Shown: one piece after another, positions 59,182 through 64,000 of the stretch
Layout of the letters: each line of letters starts with the position of its first letter
Numbering within the stretch: position 1 is the first letter of the stretch
Assembly: GCA_003439945.1 (NCBI GenBank)
Contig: QVRM01004774.1
Location: forward strand, 248,001-312,000
Source: Dermanyssus gallinae
Taxonomy: Eukaryota; Arthropoda; Arachnida; Mesostigmata; Dermanyssidae
Direction: 5' to 3'
DNA: 64,000 nt
Notes under the pieces: model-generated
What the model was told of the DNA's origin: nothing
Seen by the model: only the letters and a program-made list of their open reading frames with translations
Database searches by the model: none
Translations under genes and position numbers: made by a program

Positions 59182-61519
59182 CCCGATACGCGAGTAAAAC
59201 ACCACCAAAAGTCATATATCTCTAACCTAAAAGTCAAATCACGAGTATCCACAACAAAGTACGCACAAAACAACAATATCGGCAATAGTGGCCAAGAATC
59301 GATAAAGGCACTACGCCAGCGGTAGGAAGGTACACAAAATGGCGGGGCAAGCGGTACTTTTTTAAAGATAGCCATTTAACGACGGCCCTTGCGGCGCACG
59401 GGGGATCGCCACGTACCTACCGTGCAGCGAACAGGGGGCCTTTATGAACCACAAGATATAGATAGATGCCGCGGTGTGTCCGGCAGAACCGCAATCGGTG
59501 GCGAATTTTTGGCGAAACGATTTTAGCTCACTAAAACAGTGTATGCAATTATGTGTGTATGTGTATGGAATTATGTATGTATACACAAACACAATGTACC
59601 TACTATTTTTAGCTGCTACTACTACTACTACTTGCGAGTGTGTCAATAAAGATGCTAATAAATACGACAGTAATTACGTTGCTGCGTTGCCGCCGCTTCA
59701 CGATGACCTTGCGCGATTGCAGCAGCACCAGCAGCAGAACCACCACCTTCTCAGAACATCAGCAATAAACAATCAATTGTGTTTCGTTGTCCTACACTTG
59801 TGCTGCTGTAACCACCGGCTGACAGAGCCAAGGCCACGGTAGTCAGGTGGCCAACTTATCCCAAGCCAAGTGTAACACCGACGTCTGGCGCCTCCTATCA
59901 AACTAGCTAGATTTCAAGCAAACGATCCTCTCTCCCGCTTCGGTTGACGGCGACTTGTAACAAAAACCACTCCTCTCACAAAAACCACTCCTCTCACAAA
60001 CACTAACCTCCAGCTAGCTAGCTGGGTGAACTGGCAGGCAAGGCTGCTGCGCGAACCTGATCAACTTTTCATGCTCGGCAGGGCTTGAAGCTGACTTGAG
60101 GCAGGAGGCGAGACAAAACGAAATCACAACAGCCGGCAACCGGATTGCCAGTAAAAGATTCGGGAGAGTAATAGGAGCAGCCTGAAGCGAATTAAGCGTG
60201 GCGTTCGAAACTCATCTCTCGGCGTGACCTGTTGTTGTCGACGCTCTCGATGTCGTGACGCGGCCGATCAAGCTATTGTGCCGATTAAATCTCGGCAAAG
60301 CCGCTGCTAGAAGTAGGGCTCTCTAAAGCGTTGCCAGCTATTTTATGGTTTTGGGTGGTAGTGTGTGTCTCTGGTCGAATTATTAAAAAAATGAGACTTA
60401 GTTCAGTCTAGGACGGCAATATCACAACACATTGACGAGCTCGACTGATACCGATAAAAATTGCAGTCTACTAATGTCTTATGCATCTATGATTAATTCG
60501 TTGTTAGGTCAACTTTTTTTAAGAACAACATACGGGCACTATCGCAGCATGTGAGCTGCGACACTGACGTCTTATGGACCGTTTCTTTAATGTGCGATTA
60601 AGTAATCGTAAACTTATACCGTGATGTATCGCAAGAACTGAAATCATTAATAATCTGTAACACTATTGTGCACCCGTCATGCTGGAAACAAGACGTAGGA
60701 GGCCCAACTACCACCTCATGGCTAGTGGATTTGCAAAATCTACCTAGGCAATGCTAAGTTGCCCGCCCAGCAGGCCACCAGTTGACTCATATCAATCCGA
60801 CCCAATGATACGATAACGAATATGCCAAAACTGCAGTAAGAAATTGCGGCACTAAACCAAAAACTGATGACAATGACCGAAAAGATCTATCCCTCCATCC
60901 ATTGACACTGTTCGAAGCGATATGCAGCTCCAGCAGCAAAGGATTGAGAACATGGGGTTGGCCAGCACCTCGAACTCAACACTGGACGACGCAAGGCATT
61001 CAGGACTACGTTTATTCACGTAATGTTCTTAGCTGGTCGCACATACCTTTTATTGCCTATTTCTCTTTGCCAGTAACACTGACCTAATAATTAAAAACGT
61101 ATTCACATGGATCTAGCTCAAATCTTTAATGATAGAACAGCTAACTTCTAGCACATAATTATTGTGGGTGGATATCTGGGGTGAGACGATATTATGGTTA
61201 TGATGCTGCAATGCGATTTGTGAGTTCCGACTACTGGTGCTTACCACTAGTCAATTACATGTCCTGTCTTTTCCACTTTTCCGTATGGACTTCAACTTTA
61301 ATTCAAATTTCATTATTTAATATTAACACAGCGTAGTTTATTATCGCAACTGAATCGTACAGTGCTTGATTTCTCACAAAAATAATGTTGTGATGTAATG
61401 GTGACAAATAATAATAGAGTGACATAATAAATATGATAGACTCCAACGATTGTACGTAGCGTCACAGGTAACAGATTTACCGCAGAGTGTGTTCCTATAG
61501 AAGACAACCATCACCTCAA
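58211..61519. other. Intergenic, no gene recognised
   Basis: Contains (TA)n at 59,151-59,180, an ACC/CAG-rich patch at 59,720-59,760, and a 20-bp doublet (AAAACCACTCCTCTCACAAA) at about 59,963-60,002. The interval 59.3-60.3 kb is richer in G+C but no exon could be defended. Confidence 0.5.
58575..58650 (+). repeat. Possible tRNA-derived SINE head
   Basis: TGGCTTTGTGGGTAATCC resembles a pol III A box, and CCGGGTCGAGTCCCACAC, about 42 bp later, resembles a B box, the spacing of a tRNA gene. The sequence does not form a convincing functional tRNA, so a degraded SINE is more likely. Confidence 0.35.
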
Positions 61520-63300
61520 TTTCAGGGGTCTCTATAAGTCTCAATGTAATAAGCTGCGAATAGGGCTGGCGGCCACTATCCTAGCAATAGTAGTAACTAC
61601 AAATGAGAGAAAACTCATCAGCTGCCCACGAGGCATTTTTTTCTAACTCTTGCTTAAATATTCTTAAGAATACCGCAAATCTGGGCAGCAAACTCCAAAT
61701 TTTGCCGGGTAACCGGCACTTTACGGTTTGCGAGCTGACTTTCTTGTGAGTACTGGAAACTTCGAATATCGTAGCTTTTCTTCGGGCTCTAACTCTTTTT
61801 TGGGTTAAAGGGATTGTAATGTCCGCCGAGACAAGGTCGTGAGCTGTTTTAAATGCGAGTGTACCTGCACGTAGAATATATATCTTTGCAACTAGCTTAT
61901 ATAGTCTAAGTGCGGTTGCGACGATAGCCTATCATGAAGAGTCACCCCTTGACACTTGACCAGACAGGAGTGATTCACCACATGTGTACGGAGTTGGAAG
62001 GACGCTGGTAATCAGCCTCTTGGCCTGGCGAAATAATCAGACATTTGTTTTGCTAGTGTTAGCGACTAAGCCAGACTTATTAAACGTTTTTATAACATGA
62101 TCCATTAGGTTAATAGAGTTATCTACTTTGCCACTAATGCCATGTGGATCGATTCAAAAAAGGGACGCTGTGTAATTAGCATAAGCTATTACTTTGTCTA
62201 ACTTGTCACGTCTTTAAATCTTTTAAAGTATAAAATTCAACAGAAATATAAACATATAAGAACCAAGGACAGAGATTTGCAGTGTTCCTATGTCAACACT
62301 ATGCCAGCACGATTCCATTGTACCGATCCTGACGGCCTGTGTTTTACGTGTAAAAGGTAGGAGTTAAACCAATCGACCGTGGAGGGCACGCTGCCAAGGT
62401 CTGCCAACGTTGGCACTAGCAACAGGCAATTAAAGCAACCGTCACATTAAAGAAAACAACCAAGCAGATCTTATAGCCTCTACCGAGTCAATAACGTACT
62501 GCCACAATTCCTCAAGCACCGCATCCGTTGACCGAGCAATGCGAAAGCCAAACTAATCAGGTGAGAGGAAGTCAATATGTTCCAAGTGGCATTTATTTGG
62601 TCGACGCAGCACCACCTTCTTGAATATTTTTAAGACGTAGTCAGCTACAGGTATATGACAGTAATTAGGCAGTAGGTATCTGTCACCCTTTTTTTTTATA
62701 GAGGGACAGCATGAGACGTTTTCAAACAGTCTGGAAACACACCTGCTTGAAACGAAAAACTAATAACATTCGCCAGAAACTATGCTATAAATGGAGCCGC
62801 TAGTTTCAGCAGTTTCGCAGACACGTCAAGACTTGCTATTCGTCCAACCAGCTCACAGGGGGTCTATGGCTCTCAGCACCTCGAGACGGGTAACAGAAGC
62901 AAGAGAAAACGTATTTGCTTTCTTATCGTAAAGTCCTTCTAAAACAGGCTGAATATAGTTCCCTGAACCAGGCGATTCGGCTGTGCAACGATCAATCGTG
63001 GCAAACCGACGATTTAGTTCATCTAAAATAAACTTGGCGTCAGTTAGCAAATCACTGGAGTATGTATAGAGGACCGAAGGAAGCGTTATCTCCTCGCGAT
63101 CCCTACCGCACGTTTTCTTTATTAACTTTTAGAGCCGTCTAAAATCATTTTTAAGAACTTCAAACCGAGTTCTATGAAACGCCTCTCTTGCCGCACGGAT
63201 TGCGGTTATATATATTTTTCTAGAAGATAAATACGCCGTCCTAGTCTCTGGTGTTTTTGTCTACGATATCTACGGGACAGCTTGTTAGCATTGTTCATTT
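61520..63300 (-). mobile_element. CR1/Jockey-like LINE, RT region, degenerate
   Basis: Read on the minus strand from 63,300 downwards: IRAAREAFHRTRFEVLKNDF (63,130-63,200), DELNRRFATIDRCTAESPGS then SLASVTRLEVLRAID (63,040-62,865), a finger block near 62,640-62,690 and LEHIDFLSPD.FGFRIARST (62,585-62,530). These are followed by LADLGSVPSTVDWFNSYLL (near 62,400), SVLGSYMFIFLLNF (near 62,250) and a C-terminal HDLVSADIT....RVRARRKATIFEV....KIWSLLPRFAV (61,850-61,660). The order is that of a LINE ORF2 from linker through RT to 3' end. Motif A and the YADD are damaged by indels. It is a different clade from the copies at 19, 29, 53 and 63.5 kb. Confidence 0.75.
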
Positions 63301-63381
63301 ACCTGCGAAGACCTGTAGAGGAAACAGTAAGGAGGAAACTGTAGGACGTCTCCGTCCCGTATTTATGATATACTGTTGGGC

Positions 63382-64000
63382 TCAGACATAGAAAACGCTT
63401 TGTCTTATTGTGTACACGTGCCGGCTAGTGCATGCCATTCCATCCCAAAGCTCCCTGGCGAGGTACACATCTAACTGCGCGACCTCTGCCGAGGCCTCGG
63501 TTACTTTTCCCTGCCACTCCAACAAAAATTGCTGAAGTGGTCCTGTAATAGGTGACCTAAGCCTGACTCTGATTGTTTTCACTGCCGGCCCGCAAACCGC
63601 CAGCAGGTACACGAAGCGGCTTCTTGCCGTCCGCGGCAAGCAAAGAACCCGCTTCATATATACTGTAAACCATCTTTCTAGCTGCGCAAAATTTGCCGCT
63701 GAGAGATGGTCCCACACCCTGCCAAGGCTGTAGCTCAACATTGGCACAATCTTAAGCTCAAAAAGACGCACGGCCGCACTCAGAGAAAGTCGTCGAGAAT
63801 CTCTCACCTCTGTGTGAATAGAGGCAATAGCCGCCCGACATCTGTCGCCAATGTGCTGGGAAAAGGTCGTTCCCGTATAGTGTAGTCTCAGGCCCAAATA
63901 CGGGAGTTGACAAACTCCAGCGGTTGGCCACAACAGGGTAATATGTCTGCGGCAGCCAATCGACCCCCACGGCGCAACTTCATGGCTTTCGTCTTCCGCG
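63382..64000 (-). mobile_element. APE-type LINE fragment running off the window edge
   Basis: Minus-strand frames give KTKAMKLRRGGRLAAADIL at the window edge, YLGLRLHYTGTTFSQHIGDR, LSLSAAVRLFELKIVPMLSY, KRVLCLPRTARSRFVYLL and WQGKVTEASAEV. This is the same post-RT region as the 19- and 29-kb copies, with one frame change near 63,935. It is the best-preserved example of its lineage here. The RT domain presumably lies beyond position 64,000. Confidence 0.85.

Overview
This is a eukaryotic nuclear window, most likely from an arthropod and perhaps a chelicerate (mite-like). That placement is inference. The evidence is intron-bearing genes, abundant (TA)n and CAA/GTT microsatellites, many decayed Tc1/mariner transposases, and degenerate non-LTR retrotransposons of several clades. 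It also carries a homologue of the vertebrate C18orf63 (DUF4708) family. Nothing resembles a bacterial operon, phage or CRISPR array.

Genes. Two protein-coding loci are well supported. (1) 15,985-18,106, minus strand: a C18orf63/DUF4708-like gene. Its C-terminal part is a 21-bp coding minisatellite (about 20 units) that carries a single extra T and so breaks the reading frame in this copy. (2) 43,719-50,069, plus strand: a three-exon gene (possibly four) for a secreted, Thr/Ser/Ala- and Pro-rich protein of about 1,430-1,500 residues. A DM4/12-like cysteine domain is split by its last intron, and a tandem array of splice donors lies at the end of exon 1. Weaker coding candidates are a two-exon minus-strand secreted, Cys-containing protein (56,100-57,773), a small membrane protein frame (31,565-31,894), an internal exon (36,368-36,550) and an unassigned frame (20,652-21,059).

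Layout. 0-15.9 kb is intergenic, with three decayed mariner copies and a hairpin repeat. 16-18.1 kb holds the C18orf63-like gene. 19-31 kb is repeat territory: an APE-type LINE 3' end, a 740-bp long-inverted-repeat element, a restriction-like-endonuclease (R2-like) retroelement, a second LINE end, a tRNA-derived SINE with target-site duplication, and an interrupted dispersed repeat. 31.5-43 kb is mostly empty, with tandem duplications and another hairpin element at 41.5-42.3 kb. 43.7-50.4 kb is the secreted-protein gene, with a SINE in its first intron. 51.9-55.7 kb is an APE-type LINE carrying two nested insertions, an R2-like 3' end and a SINE, each with an intact target-site duplication. 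56-64 kb holds a candidate gene, CR1-like LINE remnants, a mariner remnant and two further LINE copies.

The genes show no obvious shared pathway; they are single eukaryotic loci in a repeat-rich landscape. Exon boundaries come from splice-site consensus and phase agreement only, and all family names come from recognised motifs, not from database searches.
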